64,000 nt of DNA from Vreelandella boliviensis LC1 (GCF_000236035.1 NZ_JH393257.1:1408175-1472174); one strand, 5' to 3'; positions 45,508-55,837 are shown, counted from the first letter of the stretch. Made by a program: numbers and translations. The notes: generated by a model not told the origin, from the sequence alone.

Positions 45508-46110
45508 ATGCAGCTCTATTTAAATACCTCTTCTCCCTATGCACGCGTTGTGCGCGTTTGCCTCTATGAAAAGCAGCTGATCGAGCGCACCGAGCTTTGC
45601 TGGTGTGACCCTTGGGCGACGGATAGCGAGCTTGTGCAGATTACGCCGCTTAGCCGTATTCCGACGCTGGTGACCGATGAGGGAGATGTCATCACCGAGT
45701 CGCTGTTGATTGCTTTCTATCTGGATGCAGTGGGTGAAGGGCCGTCTCTGATACCCAGTAAGACATTAGCGGAAACCTTGGCGCTGGCAGGGCTGGGGCA
45801 GGGCTTGATGGACGCCGCTTTTAACGTGGTGATTGGCCGCAAGCATGGCGGTAATGAAGTGGATACGACGCTGTTGGGGCAGCGCCGTTTAAAAGCGGTT
45901 GAACGCACTTTGATAACACTCAATACACACCCCAGCGTGCTGGCGGGCAGCGCCCAGCGCAACTTGGGAGCGATTACCGTTGCCGTTGCGCTGACGTATA
46001 TTAGTTTCCGCCTTCCGGCCTTTGATTGGCAAAACCGCTACCCGACGCTATACGCTTGGCAGGCGAAGGTGGTGGAGGGCGAAAGCTTTGCACTGACCGA
46101 ATTTGCTTAG
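45508..46110 (+). CDS. Glutathione S-transferase family protein
   Basis: A 200-residue protein with an N-terminal thioredoxin-like domain (LNTSSPYARVVRVCLYEKQL, and the glutathione-binding SRIPTLVTDEGDVITESLLIAFYLD in parts: SRIPTLV, ITESLLI) and a helical C-terminal domain. Ser10 or the SPYARVV segment is at the usual catalytic place. The substrate is unknown. AGGAGA precedes the start. It converges on trmB with 6 nt between stops. Confidence 0.88.
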   Translation: MQLYLNTSSPYARVVRVCLYEKQLIERTELCWCDPWATDSELVQITPLSRIPTLVTDEGDVITESLLIAFYLDAVGEGPSLIPSKTLAETLALAGLGQGLMDAAFNVVIGRKHGGNEVDTTLLGQRRLKAVERTLITLNTHPSVLAGSAQRNLGAITVAVALTYISFRLPAFDWQNRYPTLYAWQAKVVEGESFALTEFA

Positions 46111-46116
46111 TGCAGA

Positions 46117-46884
46117 TTAATCGCGCCGCTGGTAAATCAAATCCCATACACCATGGCCAAGTTTTTCGCCCCGAGCCTCAAACTTGGTTAGCGGGCGGAA
46201 CGCCGGACGTGGCACGTAGGGAGCAGTTTCCGCGCTGGCGGTGTTGGTATAGCCGGGGGCCGCTTCCATTACCTCTGCCATCCACTCTGCATAGGCTTCC
46301 CAGTCAGTGGCCAGATGGAAAGTGCCGCCGGGCATCAGGCGAGTGCGGATCAGCTCAACAAAGGCGGGCTGCACGATACGCCGCTTGTGGTGTTTCTTCT
46401 TCGGCCAGGGGTCGGGGAAGAACAGCTGCAGCGTGGTCAGCGAGCCTTCGGGTAGGCACTGCTCAAGCACTGCCAGGGCATCCTCGCGGTAAACCCGCAG
46501 GTTAGTCAGGCCGCGTTTGTCGACCTCATCAAGCAGCTTGCCAACGCCAGGGGCGTGCACTTCGATGCCGATAAAGTCGGTATCTGGGTGAGTTTCGGCT
46601 TGTTCAAGCAGCGAGTTGCCCATGCCGAAACCGATTTCTACGACCCGCGGTGCCTGACGGCCAAATAGGGCGTCCAGGTCTTGACGGCCGTCGGCGATGG
46701 TCAGTCCAAAGCGCGGCCAGATATCTTCTAAACCACGGTTTTGCGCCTGGGTCATACGACCCGCGCGAATTACATAGCTTTTAATGCCGCGGCGATGCAG
46801 CGGTGCATCCGTACCTTCCGGGCCTGTAGTGGCGTTGCTTTCGGGCGCGGCACTTTCGGGTACGCTATCGTTGGTGTCAGTCAT
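46117..46884 (-). CDS. trmB: tRNA (guanine-N7-)-methyltransferase
   Basis: SAM-dependent enzyme that makes m7G46 in tRNA. A 255-residue protein with an extended Asn/Ala-rich N-terminus, the SAM motif [27 protein letters not shown], and the family hallmark [20 protein letters not shown] at 46884 (MTDTND) is used; the frame extends to 46899 without an ATG. It follows thiG, the order seen in pseudomonads. Confidence 0.95.
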   Translation of the reverse strand: MTDTNDSVPESAAPESNATTGPEGTDAPLHRRGIKSYVIRAGRMTQAQNRGLEDIWPRFGLTIADGRQDLDALFGRQAPRVVEIGFGMGNSLLEQAETHPDTDFIGIEVHAPGVGKLLDEVDKRGLTNLRVYREDALAVLEQCLPEGSLTTLQLFFPDPWPKKKHHKRRIVQPAFVELIRTRLMPGGTFHLATDWEAYAEWMAEVMEAAPGYTNTASAETAPYVPRPAFRPLTKFEARGEKLGHGVWDLIYQRRD

Positions 46885-46899
46885 GGGGTCTCGAATCAA

Positions 46900-47709
46900 T
46901 TAACCGTTAATACGGCCAGCGAAAGGTGAAGAAGGATCGGCGGACTGGCGGCGCGGCATACGGCCGGCTAAAAACGCATCGCGGCCAGCTTCCACGGCCA
47001 GCTTCATGGCGTTGGCCATGCGTAGCGGCTCGCGGGCGTGGGCAATGGCCGTATTGAGCAGCACGCCATCACAGCCTAGCTCCATCGCCATGGCAGCATC
47101 CGATGCGGTACCAATGCCCGCATCCACTAGTACTGGTACCTTGCTCTGTTCAACAATCAAGCGCACGTTGTGTGGGTTCTGGATGCCGTGGCCCGAACCA
47201 ATCAGTGAGCCTAGCGGCATGATGGCGCAGCAGCCCATGGCTTCTAATTCGCGTGCCACAATAGGATCGTCGCTGGTGTACACCATGACGTCGAAGCCAT
47301 CGGCAAGCAGCGTTTCGGCGGCTTTTAGCGTCTCGACCACGTTAGGGTAAAGCGTGTGATCGTCGCCGAGCACTTCCAGCTTGACTAAATTGTGGCCATC
47401 CAGCAGCTCGCGGGCTAGGCGGCAGGTACGCACGGCGTCTTTAGCGCTATAGCAGCCGGCAGTGTTGGGCAGCAATGTATAGCGATCAGGGGAGATGGCG
47501 TCTAACAGGTTGGGCGCGTCGGCGTCTTGGCCTAAATTAGTGCGGCGCACCGCAAACGTCACAATTTCAGCGCCGCTTTGGGCAATGGCGGCGCCGGTTT
47601 CGGTAAAGTCTTTGTACTTGCCTGTTCCCACCAGCAGGCGCGAGTGAAAGTCGCGTCCGGCGATGGTTAGCGGGGCATCGGCTAGCGGTGTATCGGTTAG
47701 TTGGGTCAT
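46900..47709 (-). CDS. thiG: Thiazole synthase
   Basis: Forms the thiazole phosphate of thiamine from DXP, dehydroglycine and ThiS thiocarboxylate. The 269-residue TIM-barrel has [41 protein letters not shown], the Schiff-base Lys in [11 protein letters not shown], and [34 protein letters not shown] in parts ([11 protein letters not shown]). ATG at 47709 follows AAGGAAA. It is 10 nt from thiS. Confidence 0.96.
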   Translation of the reverse strand: MTQLTDTPLADAPLTIAGRDFHSRLLVGTGKYKDFTETGAAIAQSGAEIVTFAVRRTNLGQDADAPNLLDAISPDRYTLLPNTAGCYSAKDAVRTCRLARELLDGHNLVKLEVLGDDHTLYPNVVETLKAAETLLADGFDVMVYTSDDPIVARELEAMGCCAIMPLGSLIGSGHGIQNPHNVRLIVEQSKVPVLVDAGIGTASDAAMAMELGCDGVLLNTAIAHAREPLRMANAMKLAVEAGRDAFLAGRMPRRQSADPSSPFAGRING

Positions 47710-47719
47710 AGTGTTTCCT

Positions 47720-47926
47720 TTAGCCGCCGCCAATCGCGTGGACAACTTCTACATGGTCGCCATCGACCAGGCGGGTGTCGGCGTGTTGGCTACGGGGGAC
47801 GATCTCTTCGTTTATTTCGACGGCGATACGACGACCGCTAAGGCCCAGCTGTTCAACTAAGTCAGCGGCGGTGAGGCCGGGCGACAGCGTATGGGGTTCA
47901 CCGTTTAGACGTATCTGGATAGACAT
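47720..47926 (-). CDS. thiS: Sulfur carrier protein ThiS
   Basis: A 68-residue ubiquitin-like sulfur carrier. It starts [14 protein letters not shown] and ends ...[10 protein letters not shown], the Gly-Gly tail that is adenylated by ThiF and thiocarboxylated. ATG at 47926 gives the normal length; the longer frame to 48043 is not supported. It is first in thiS-thiG-trmB. Confidence 0.94.
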   Translation of the reverse strand: MSIQIRLNGEPHTLSPGLTAADLVEQLGLSGRRIAVEINEEIVPRSQHADTRLVDGDHVEVVHAIGGG

Positions 47927-48063
47927 AGATAGGCGTGTCTCATTCGTCGTGGTAGTTCGTTCTCTAAGGCATTCTCTATTGTAGCGGTTTCGCGCTGCGC
48001 AAGGTAAGCCGTAGGTGTAATCAGCTTGATGGATGTGAGCCATAATCGAAACAGGAGAGCAGC

Positions 48064-48453
48064 GTGAAACGGATAGATAAAGTGTGGTGGTGTATCGCGG
48101 CGCTATCGGGCGCGATGATGGTAATGCTAGGCGCCTATGCCGCCCATGGCCTGTCGGCGCGCACCACAGAAGCGATGGTAAGTGCGGTTGAAACCGGTGT
48201 GCGCTATCAGGCTTGGCACACGCTTGCCATCATGATCGTGCTGGTATGGCGCTACGTGCAGCCGCTTGCCGGTCAACGCTGGGTGCTGGCGCTATGGGCG
48301 CTAGGTATGGCGTGCTTTTCAGGCTCGCTCTACCTGATGGCACTGGCAGGACTGAATCTTGGCATTGTCACTCCCATTGGCGGGCTACTGTTGATGGCCG
48401 GTTGGCTGGCGCTTGGAGCGGTAGCCCTGCTTGCGCAGCGCCCCCGTGGTTAG
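48064..48453 (+). CDS. DUF423 family membrane protein (YgdD-like)
   Basis: A 129-residue inner-membrane protein with four hydrophobic helices (about 10-30, 48-66, 74-95, 100-122). The GAYAAHGL and [12 protein letters not shown] segments are typical of DUF423. The role is unknown. It is divergent from thiS and has its own weak ribosome site (GGAGAGCAGC). Confidence 0.88.
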   Translation: MKRIDKVWWCIAALSGAMMVMLGAYAAHGLSARTTEAMVSAVETGVRYQAWHTLAIMIVLVWRYVQPLAGQRWVLALWALGMACFSGSLYLMALAGLNLGIVTPIGGLLLMAGWLALGAVALLAQRPRG

Positions 48454-48569
48454 ACTTGAGCAGGTGTTAAGTGACGCTACCATTGACAAAGTATGAGTCA
48501 ATTATTGAAGCGTTCTGATGTCGCACTTAAATGATCAGCGTCAAAATGCATCACAAGCAGGGGGGTATC

Positions 48570-48600
48570 TTGACCTTGAGGCAACACACAGGTTGTAAGC
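48570..48600 (+). promoter_or_regulatory. Putative MerR-type (CueR-like) promoter for the DUF411 gene
   Basis: TTGACC (48570-48575) is followed by a 19-nt spacer and GTAAGC (48595-48600; with 20 nt the -10 reads TAAGCT). Within the spacer an ACCT...AGGT dyad (48573-48593) is centred between the elements. Over-long spacers with an ACCTT/AAGGT dyad are the hallmark of CueR/HmrR copper promoters. No merR gene is in the window. Confidence 0.5.
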
Positions 48601-48653
48601 TTTCAATTTAATGCTCTTAGCTTTTTTATTCGCTCTTAATCAGGAGAGTATTG

Positions 48654-49100
48654 ATGAGCCGTTTAACGACATCACTATTTTTATCCGGCGCACTGGTTCT
48701 GGGGGCGACCTCGGCCCATGCGGCACTGCCTGACGAGGCCACACTGTATAAAAATCCTCAGTGCGGCTGCTGTGACGCTTATGCGCGCCATCTTGAAGAA
48801 CTCGGCGTAGAAGTAACGATTATTGATGACGTAGAACTGGGTGATATCAAGCAGCAGGCGGGCGTTCCCTACGGCTTGGGGTCGTGCCATACCATTGAAA
48901 TGGGCGAGTACTGGATTGAAGGCCACGTACCGATGGAAGCCGTGCAGGCGCTGTTTGAGCAACAGCCTGATGTTGACGGTATTGGTTTGGCGGGTATGCC
49001 CATTGGCACGCCGGGTATGCCGGGGCCTCAAGATGAGCCCTATAACGTCTACGCGTTTAGCGACCAGCAAGATAAGCCGTTTATGACGTTGGCGCCGTAA
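48654..49100 (+). CDS. DUF411 periplasmic metal-binding protein
   Basis: A 148-residue exported protein: signal peptide about 1-23 (ending SAHA), then the DUF411 core LYKNPQCGCCDAYARHLEELGVEV, in which Cys-x-Cys-Cys suggests copper binding, VPYGLGSCHTIEMGEYWIEGHVP, and a tail with GMPGPQ and Met. DUF411 proteins are associated with copper resistance loci. ATG at 48654 follows AGGAGAG; TTG at 48651 is not used. The MerR-type promoter fits a copper-induced gene. Confidence 0.88.
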   Translation: MSRLTTSLFLSGALVLGATSAHAALPDEATLYKNPQCGCCDAYARHLEELGVEVTIIDDVELGDIKQQAGVPYGLGSCHTIEMGEYWIEGHVPMEAVQALFEQQPDVDGIGLAGMPIGTPGMPGPQDEPYNVYAFSDQQDKPFMTLAP

Positions 49101-49112
49101 TTGGCGCCCGCC

Positions 49113-49529
49113 TTAAGTCTTGTCTGGCAGCGCATAGCTGGCGGTAACATGCACCACCGGGCGGGTTTCGTCGCTGGCAGAGAATAGCTGTACTTCGCCC
49201 ACCGCTAAGCGGCGGCCGAGTTTGATCAGCTTGGCGTGGGCGATAATGTCGTGATCGCCTGACGCTGCGCGGAGGAAGTGGCAGTTTAAATCGCTGGTCA
49301 CGGCCATGGCCTCTGGGCCAATTTGCGCCAAAATAGCCACGTACATGGCCACATCCGCAAAGCCCATCATGGTGGGTCCAGAAACCCGTGGGCCGGGGCG
49401 CAAATGCTCGTTGCCGATCTTCAAGCGCATGGTAGCCGTCATGTCGCCCACGCTCTCTATCTTGCCCATCCGCTGGGGAAAGACTTCATCCAGAAAGTGC
49501 TCAATCTGTTCGGCGGTCATTACGGTCAT
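49113..49529 (-). CDS. PaaI-family thioesterase
   Basis: A 138-residue hot-dog-fold protein with MRLKIGNEHLRPGPRVSGPTMMGFADVAMYVAIL in parts (LRPGPRVSGPTMMGFADV), TSDLNCHFLRAA and GEVQLFSASD. The helix after SGP...FADV is where the catalytic Asp of PaaI enzymes lies. It probably hydrolyses acyl-CoA thioesters. ATG at 49529 is chosen; ATG at 49520 is close by. Confidence 0.86.
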   Translation of the reverse strand: MTVMTAEQIEHFLDEVFPQRMGKIESVGDMTATMRLKIGNEHLRPGPRVSGPTMMGFADVAMYVAILAQIGPEAMAVTSDLNCHFLRAASGDHDIIAHAKLIKLGRRLAVGEVQLFSASDETRPVVHVTASYALPDKT

Positions 49530-49702
49530 TGTTATTTTCACTCTCTCAGGCCATTCATGCCGCTGGCAGTAGGCTGACGAGAGGGCGCTGTAAACCCTTC
49601 CCTGGGCGCTACTTATGCCATCCATGGCATAAGACCCTCTTTTTAGCCTACTCCCAACATCTGCGCATGCTTCTGTTTACGTTAACGTCAAGAAGCATAA
49701 AT

Positions 49703-49732
49703 AAAAAAGCCCCAAGGTGCGAGCCTCGGGGC
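49703..49732 (-). terminator. Intrinsic terminator of glcB
   Basis: On the minus strand GCCCCGAGG (49732-49724) pairs with CCTTGGGGC (49717-49709) with one mismatch, then six T (49708-49703). It is 23 nt past the glcB stop. Confidence 0.88.
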
Positions 49733-49754
49733 CATGTTTCAGGGGGAGGCTCGT

Positions 49755-51929
49755 TTACTTCGCCTTATGCACCTGACGCCACTCGTGCAGTAGCGGCTCG
49801 GTGTAGCCGGAAGGCTGGACGCGGCCTTTGAAGATCAGGTCTGAAGCGGCTTTGAAAGCAGTAGAGCCTTCGAAATCGACACTCATGGCGGTGTAGGTAG
49901 GGTCGTCTGCGTTTTGCTCATCGACTACCTTGGCCATGCGTTTGAGGGTTTCTTCCACTCGCGTTGCATCGACAATTCCGTGGAGCAGCCAGTTGGCAAT
50001 GTGCTGGCTGGAGATACGCAGCGTGGCGCGGTCTTCCATCAGTCCCACGTTGTGGATATCTGGCACTTTCGAGCAACCCACGCCGTGCTCTACCCAGCGA
50101 ACGACGTAGCCAAGAATACCCTGGCAGTTGTTGTCCAGCTCCTGCTGCTTCTCTTCATCCGACCAGTTGGCGTTTTCCGCCACCGGCACGGTGAGTAGGT
50201 CGTCCAAATAGTCGGGCTCACCTAACTCTTCCAACTCGCGCTGAACGTCGGTGACATTCACTTGATGGTAGTGCAGCGCGTGAAGCGCAGCGGCCGTAGG
50301 AGATGGCACCCAAGCAGTGTTGGCTCCCGCTTTCGGATGGCCGATTTTCTGCTCCAGCATGTTGTGCATCAGGTCAGGCATGGCCCACATGCCTTTACCG
50401 ATCTGGGCGCGACCGCGCAGGCCGCAGGCAAGGCCCACTTGCACGTTGCTCTTCTCGTAGGCCTGAATCCACGCAGCGCCCTTCATATCGCCCTTGCGCA
50501 CCATGGGGCCCGCTTCCATGGCGGTATGCATTTCATCGCCAGTGCGGTCGAGAAAACCGGTATTAATGAACGCCACCCGTGAAGCGGCCTCGGCAATACA
50601 CGCCTTGAGATTAACGGTGGTTCGGCGCTCTTCGTCCATGATGCCCATCTTCAGGGTATCGCGGCTCATGCCCAGAATATCTTCCACACGGCTAAACAGT
50701 TCGTTGGCGAAGGCAACTTCTGCAGGGCCGTGCATCTTCGGCTTGACGATATAAACCGAGCCGGTGCGCGAGTTGCGTGGCTGATCAGCGTCTTTCTTCA
50801 AGTCGTGCAGCGCGAGCAGTGAAGTGACCACTGCATCCAGAATACCTTCCGGTAGCTCGTTGCCGTTTTCATCTAAAATCGCCGGTGTGGTCATTAAGTG
50901 GCCCACATTACGCACGAACATCAGCGAACGGCCGGGCAGGGTGACGCTACCGCCATCGGTGGTTTGCCAGGTGCGGTCGGCGTTAAGTTTACGGGTAAAC
51001 GTCTTACCGCCTTTGTCGATCTTCTCTTCAAGATCGCCCTTCATCAGGCCCAGCCAGTTGCTGTACACACCCACTTTGTCTTCTGAATCCACTGCGGCAA
51101 CGGAGTCTTCGCAATCCATAATGGCGGTCAGGGCGGCTTCTACCACCACATCCTTAACGCCTGCCGGGTCGGTTTTGCCGATGGAGTCGCTGGGATCAAT
51201 CTGGATTTCCAGGTGCAGGCCGTTGTTACCCAGCAGAATCGCTTCGGGTTTAGCTGCTTCGCCGGTAAAACCAATCAGCTTGCCGGAATCCTTAAGACCT
51301 GTCTCACGACCACCTTCCAGAGACACCACCAAGTGCTCATCACGAATGGCGTATTTCACCGCATCACGGTGCGAGCCAGTAGCCAGCGGCGCTGCTCGGT
51401 CAAGCACGCCGCGGGCGTAGGCAATCACTTTGGCGCCGCGTTTCGGGTTGAAACTGGAGCCTTTTTCCGCACCATCGTCTTCGGAAATCACATCGGTGCC
51501 GTACAGGGCATCGTAAAGGCTGCCCCAGCGCGCGTTAGCTGCATTCAATGCATAGCGGGCGTTACTCACCGGTACGACCAGCTGAGGCCCCGCTTGCACG
51601 GCTACTTCACGATCCACGTTGGCGGTGGTCGCTTTGACGTTGGCCGGCGCTTCCGCCAAGTAGCCGACCTCTTTCAAGAAGCGGCGATATCCGGGCATAT
51701 CGGTGACCGGGCCGGGGTTTTCTCGGTGCCATACGTCAAGTTTTTCTTGCAGCGTGTCACGCTCTTCCAGCAATTGACGATTTTTAGGGGTCAAATCATG
51801 AAACAGGGCATCCACACCGGCCCAAAAGGCATTTTCATCAACACCTGTTCCCGGTAGCGCCTGCTTATTTATAAAACGATCTAAATCGGCTGCCACCTGT
51901 AGACGGTGGCGCGTGATACGCTCGCTCAT
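49755..51929 (-). CDS. glcB: Malate synthase G
   Basis: Condenses glyoxylate with acetyl-CoA to malate in the glyoxylate shunt. The 724-residue single-chain enzyme has [15 protein letters not shown] with the Mg-binding Asp/Glu, [28 protein letters not shown] in parts (VKPKMHGP), [18 protein letters not shown] with the catalytic Asp/Arg, and a C-terminal plug with [14 protein letters not shown] at 51929 follows AGGAGA. It is monocistronic. Confidence 0.96.
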   Translation of the reverse strand: MSERITRHRLQVAADLDRFINKQALPGTGVDENAFWAGVDALFHDLTPKNRQLLEERDTLQEKLDVWHRENPGPVTDMPGYRRFLKEVGYLAEAPANVKATTANVDREVAVQAGPQLVVPVSNARYALNAANARWGSLYDALYGTDVISEDDGAEKGSSFNPKRGAKVIAYARGVLDRAAPLATGSHRDAVKYAIRDEHLVVSLEGGRETGLKDSGKLIGFTGEAAKPEAILLGNNGLHLEIQIDPSDSIGKTDPAGVKDVVVEAALTAIMDCEDSVAAVDSEDKVGVYSNWLGLMKGDLEEKIDKGGKTFTRKLNADRTWQTTDGGSVTLPGRSLMFVRNVGHLMTTPAILDENGNELPEGILDAVVTSLLALHDLKKDADQPRNSRTGSVYIVKPKMHGPAEVAFANELFSRVEDILGMSRDTLKMGIMDEERRTTVNLKACIAEAASRVAFINTGFLDRTGDEMHTAMEAGPMVRKGDMKGAAWIQAYEKSNVQVGLACGLRGRAQIGKGMWAMPDLMHNMLEQKIGHPKAGANTAWVPSPTAAALHALHYHQVNVTDVQRELEELGEPDYLDDLLTVPVAENANWSDEEKQQELDNNCQGILGYVVRWVEHGVGCSKVPDIHNVGLMEDRATLRISSQHIANWLLHGIVDATRVEETLKRMAKVVDEQNADDPTYTAMSVDFEGSTAFKAASDLIFKGRVQPSGYTEPLLHEWRQVHKAK

Positions 51930-52146
51930 GGGGTTTCTCCTGTGAGGATGCCCGTGGGGAATGTGTTTGCCACGGTCAGAGTAAAATGTATTTATGGAAA
52001 ATAATTCCACACCTTCTCGGGCATGTAAACAGCGTAGACCCTAATGCGGTAAAATGCTCGACCAAATGACTAGGGATTAGGGTTTGAGCGCGCGACCAAT
52101 CTGCCGCGCCTAGGCCAACGGACAATGGCGTTATGGAGAAACAACG

Positions 52147-53127
52147 ATGCGTGATTTCCAACATCTGGAAGGCTTGTTTCGCCACGCCTCGGGTGACACC
52201 ACCCTTAGCCGCCTCTTGCCAGGGGAAATATTGGCCGACGCCATGCAAGGCTATTTCCACCACTATGGCTTAGAAGCACTGCTGTTAGATACCAGTGAAG
52301 TACACGCAGGCTTTATCGATACGGGGCGCTTTGCGCTGTGGTGCCAAGTGTGGAGCCCCCCGCAGCCGGTGGGCACTGCCTTTGTGGTGCACGGCTATTT
52401 TGATCATATGGGGTTATATCGCCATTTGCTTGAACGACTGCTGGCCAAGGGTTGGCGAGTGGTGCTGTGGGATCTTCCCGGCCACGGCCTTTCCAGCGGG
52501 GCGCGGGCGGCAATAGAAGATTTTGACGATTATCAGCACTGTCTGGCCCACTTGCAGACCACCCTAAAGAGCCAAGGCATGGCGCCTGAGCCGTGGTTAG
52601 GCGTGGGTCAAAGTACCGGTGGGGCGATTCTGGCCACCGATGCGCTCACTCGCCGTGAGGCTTCCGGCTGGTCCGGTTTGGTGCTGCTGGCGCCTCTGGT
52701 GCGGCCATGGGGATGGAGCCAAACAAGCTGGTTGCACTTGATTGCCAGCCCGTTTTTAAAAGAGTTGCCGCGTAAATATCGCCCCAACTCTACCGACGAG
52801 CAGTTCACCGAGTTTCTACGCGAAGGTGACCCGCTGCAGCCCGAACGCTTAAGCGTTGCCTGGGTAAGCGCGATGCGCCGCTGGATGCCCCGCCTACTGG
52901 CCCAGGAGCCCAACCCGCTGCCTACCCTGATACTCCAAGGAGAGCAGGATTTGACCGTCGATTGGGAGTGGAATTTAGCGATTCTGGCGAAGAAGTTTCC
53001 CAATGCCGAAATTCATCGCCACCCGGAAGCTCGCCATCATTTGGTGAACGAGGCAGATCCCATCCGGGAAGTGCTGTTTGAAGCGCTGGATGGGTTTGTA
53101 GACCAGCTTAGCGAGAATAAGGCTTAG
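52147..53127 (+). CDS. Alpha/beta hydrolase (serine aminopeptidase/lysophospholipase-like)
   Basis: A 326-residue alpha/beta-hydrolase. The nucleophile elbow is GVGQSTGG, the oxyanion region VVHGYFDH, Asp in LILQGEQDLTVDWEWN and His in HPEARHHLVNE. WDLPGHGLSSG follows strand 4. The Hydrolase_4 type acts on monoacylglycerols or lysophospholipids; the substrate here is unknown. No signal peptide. It converges on comM. Confidence 0.88.
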   Translation: MRDFQHLEGLFRHASGDTTLSRLLPGEILADAMQGYFHHYGLEALLLDTSEVHAGFIDTGRFALWCQVWSPPQPVGTAFVVHGYFDHMGLYRHLLERLLAKGWRVVLWDLPGHGLSSGARAAIEDFDDYQHCLAHLQTTLKSQGMAPEPWLGVGQSTGGAILATDALTRREASGWSGLVLLAPLVRPWGWSQTSWLHLIASPFLKELPRKYRPNSTDEQFTEFLREGDPLQPERLSVAWVSAMRRWMPRLLAQEPNPLPTLILQGEQDLTVDWEWNLAILAKKFPNAEIHRHPEARHHLVNEADPIREVLFEALDGFVDQLSENKA

Positions 53128-53140
53128 CGCCGCCTTTCCG

Positions 53141-54649
53141 TTAACCTCCTTTCAGCATCCTATCCAACTGCCGATAGCCAATCGCCTCAATCAGGTGCGG
53201 CTGGATGGGCTTTGGAGCGCCCTGAAGGTCGGCTAGGGTTAGCGCCACACGCAGTACGCGGTGATAGGCGCGGGCAGAGAGCTTGAGCTTTTCAAGCACA
53301 CCCGCCAGCCAGGCACGTTCTTCATCATTAAGTGCGCAGGCGGCTTCCAGGGCTTTGCCGCTTAACTGGCTGTTCAGCGCGCCGCGGGCCATTTGGCGTT
53401 CTCGTGCGGCCATCACCCGCTCGCGCACGGCTGCCGACGATTCGCCTTGGGTTTGCGCGGTAAGCTGTTCTGGGGGTAGCGCGGGGACTTCCACCTGGAG
53501 GTCGATGCGGTCTAGCAAGGGCCCGGAAAGCCGCGCTTGATAACGCTGGATTTGGCTGGCGGTACACTGGCAGCGTTGGCGCGGGTCGCCTAAATGGCCA
53601 CAGGGGCAGGGATTCATGGCCGCCACTAACTGAAACCGAGCAGGATATCGGCGTTCATGGCTAGCGCGGGCTAAATGGATCTCTCCCGTTTCTAGCGGTT
53701 GGCGAAGTACCTCTAGCACATGTCGGGAAAATTCCGGTAGTTCGTCTAAGAACAGTACACCATGGTGAGCGAGGGATATTTCGCCGGGTTTGGGTTTTGA
53801 GCCACCCCCCACCAGGGCGGCGGCACTAGCGCTGTGGTGGGGTTGTCTAAACGGCCGTTTACCCCAGTCGGCTTCAAGCGGTAGCCCGCAGACCGAGCGC
53901 ACGGCGGCGACTTCCAGGGCATCCTCCTCGGAAAGCGGCGGCAGAATGCCCGGCAGGCGGCTGGCCAGCATGGTTTTGCCGGTCCCAGGCGGGCCTGCAA
54001 ACAGGAGGTTGTGGCCACCGGCCGCAGCGACTTCCAGCGCCCGGCGGGCCTGCTGTTGGCCGCGCACATCGGCAAGATCATCCACCGGGGCGGTGGTTTT
54101 CACCGAGGCGCTTAGTTTGTGCGGGGGGATCTTTTCCTGGTCGAGCAAGTGGGCGACGACTTGCCAGAGAGTGTCAGCAGGCAGCACCGGCAAATCGCCT
54201 GCCAGGGCTGCTTCATCGGCGCAGTCGCGGGGAATAATCAGCGCTTTTTTCGCCCGCCGTGTGGCCAGGGCAAAGGGCAGTATGCCCGGCACGGCACGCA
54301 GTTTGCCATCCAGGGCTAGCTCGCCCGCACACTCCATGCCTTCCAACGCATCCACGGGAATTTGGCCGGAGGCGGCGAGAATGCCAAGAGCAATGGGCAG
54401 ATCAAAGCGGCCACCCTCTTTAGGCAGATCGGCGGGGGCGAGGTTTAGGGTGATACGCCGAGTGTTAGGAAAATCAAAGCCCGCATTAACTAGCGCGCTG
54501 CGCACCCGTTCACGGCTCTCTTTCACCGCCATTTCGGGCAAGCCCACCAGCGTTAGACCTGGCAAGCCGTTAGCTAGATGCACCTCAACATGCACCGCCG
54601 GTGCATCTAAACCTACGCCTGCCCGCGTGGCTACAATGGCTAGCGTCAT
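53141..54649 (-). CDS. comM: ComM/YifB-like AAA+ (Mg-chelatase-like) protein
   Basis: A 502-residue protein: N-terminal Lon-like substrate domain (about 1-170) with VHVEVHLANGLPGLTLVGLPE, then AAA+ domain with Walker A AGPPGTGKTML, Walker B GVLFLDELPEF, and a C-terminal Mg-chelatase-like helical domain. In naturally transformable relatives ComM is a helicase that promotes branch migration of incoming DNA; the family is also in non-competent species. The overlapping frames on the plus strand are shadows. Confidence 0.93.
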   Translation of the reverse strand: MTLAIVATRAGVGLDAPAVHVEVHLANGLPGLTLVGLPEMAVKESRERVRSALVNAGFDFPNTRRITLNLAPADLPKEGGRFDLPIALGILAASGQIPVDALEGMECAGELALDGKLRAVPGILPFALATRRAKKALIIPRDCADEAALAGDLPVLPADTLWQVVAHLLDQEKIPPHKLSASVKTTAPVDDLADVRGQQQARRALEVAAAGGHNLLFAGPPGTGKTMLASRLPGILPPLSEEDALEVAAVRSVCGLPLEADWGKRPFRQPHHSASAAALVGGGSKPKPGEISLAHHGVLFLDELPEFSRHVLEVLRQPLETGEIHLARASHERRYPARFQLVAAMNPCPCGHLGDPRQRCQCTASQIQRYQARLSGPLLDRIDLQVEVPALPPEQLTAQTQGESSAAVRERVMAARERQMARGALNSQLSGKALEAACALNDEERAWLAGVLEKLKLSARAYHRVLRVALTLADLQGAPKPIQPHLIEAIGYRQLDRMLKGG

Positions 54650-54764
54650 TGCACTCCCTCGCTGTCGTTTGCTGAAAGCCCTAACCTTAATGTAAGCGAA
54701 CTCTACTTTATCTTAAGTGCTTAACCTATCGTAATTAAGAACGCTTTGGTAGCGTCACGTTCTT

Positions 54765-55664
54765 CTACTCATTGACGTGGTGGCTAACCGCTGGCGCTGT
54801 CTCCAACGCCGCGGCCAGTTCCTGGGCAAAACGCTGGGCGGAGGGAAGTGCGCCGAAGCTCCAGGCGGGCGGCAGATGCACCAGCTTGTCGTGTTTCACG
54901 CTGGGGAGCTGCTGCCACAGGCCGCTTTTTGCCAGCTGCTCTTCGACCCCGGCGGGCAGTGGGTCGATGATCACCAGCATTGCCTCGGGGTGGCGTGCCA
55001 GCGCTTCAATCCCCACCAGCGCAAACCCCCAGGCGTTGGTGGCTTGATCCCAGGCATTGGGCAGCTCGAGCTGCTCCAGCACGGCGTTGTACAAGCTGTT
55101 CTCCCCAAACACCCGCACGTGACGGGCATCCATAAACTGCACCATTAGCAGTGGCGCAATTTCTGACTGTGAGAGGGGGCGTGATTCGCGCAGGGTGGTC
55201 ATCAAGGCTTGGGTTTCCGCAATCAGCGCTTCTGCTTGAGGCTGGTGCTCGGTTAACTCGCCTAGTTGGCGGGTCAGTTTTTGCATCTCTTGCCAGGTAT
55301 CGGTGCCGGGGGAGTAGAGCGAGAACAAAGAGACCGGCGCAATTTTCTCCAAGCGTGGCGTTAAACCCACGAACATGGGCGAAATCAGCGTTTGCTCTGG
55401 CGGCTCTTGGGCTAGCAGTTCCAGGTTGGGTTGAGCGCGCAGCCCCATATCGCTAACGTTATCAGGAATGCGCGGCTCGCCTACCCACTCATGGTAGTCA
55501 CTCTGCTGGGCGACGCTGCTAACCGGGGCGTCAATGGCCAGCAGGGTTTCGGCGATCGTCCAGTCCACAGTGGCCCACTGGGCCTGGGCGCTGGAAACGC
55601 TCAGTAGGCATGCAGCGAACAGGCCGCAGCGCGCGAGCAAACATAGCAGGGAGGTGTGGCGCAT
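54765..55664 (-). CDS. fhuD: Iron-siderophore ABC binding protein, FhuD-like
   Basis: A 299-residue periplasmic protein with a signal peptide (about 1-28, ending SSAQA). The mature part follows FhuD: AETLLAIDAPVSSVAQQSDYHEWVGEPRIPDNVSDMGLR in parts (EWVGEPRIP, DMGLRAQPNLELL), IAPVSLFS, FGENSLYNAVLEQLELPNAW and WGFALVGIEALA. It binds hydroxamate siderophores and would need FhuB/FhuC, which are not in the window. A Fur-like box lies upstream. It is 173 nt downstream of the TonB receptor gene. Confidence 0.9.
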   Translation of the reverse strand: MRHTSLLCLLARCGLFAACLLSVSSAQAQWATVDWTIAETLLAIDAPVSSVAQQSDYHEWVGEPRIPDNVSDMGLRAQPNLELLAQEPPEQTLISPMFVGLTPRLEKIAPVSLFSLYSPGTDTWQEMQKLTRQLGELTEHQPQAEALIAETQALMTTLRESRPLSQSEIAPLLMVQFMDARHVRVFGENSLYNAVLEQLELPNAWDQATNAWGFALVGIEALARHPEAMLVIIDPLPAGVEEQLAKSGLWQQLPSVKHDKLVHLPPAWSFGALPSAQRFAQELAAALETAPAVSHHVNE

Positions 55665-55708
55665 GGTGGTGAGAGGCCATCCGGAAAAAATAGGTGATAC
55701 ATTTAAAC

Positions 55709-55727
55709 GATAATATTTATTGTTTGC
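55709..55727. promoter_or_regulatory. Weak Fur-like box upstream of fhuD
   Basis: GATAATATTTATTGTTTGC at 55709-55727 matches 12 of 19 positions of the Fur consensus, including the first hexamer exactly. It is 45 nt before the fhuD start on the minus strand. Weak on its own; context supports it. Confidence 0.4.
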
Positions 55728-55743
55728 AAACTGGCATTGACGT

Positions 55744-55773
55744 AAAAAATGCCCAGACGCGCTGGTCTGGGCA
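55744..55773 (-). terminator. Intrinsic terminator of the TonB receptor gene
   Basis: A 9-bp perfect stem, TGCCCAGAC (55750-55758) with GTCTGGGCA (55765-55773), 6-nt loop; on the minus strand it is followed by six T (55749-55744). It separates the receptor gene from fhuD. Confidence 0.9.
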
Positions 55774-55837
55774 GATGAGATCACGATTACTTAACGATGC
55801 TTAGATAAGGGTTTATGTAAAAGCTTGGAACGGGTTC

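Noticed and set aside
53790..54695. A 301-residue plus-strand frame opposite comM.
   Set aside because: Composition is Arg/Ser/Ala-rich shadow translation; comM has all AAA+ motifs on the minus strand.
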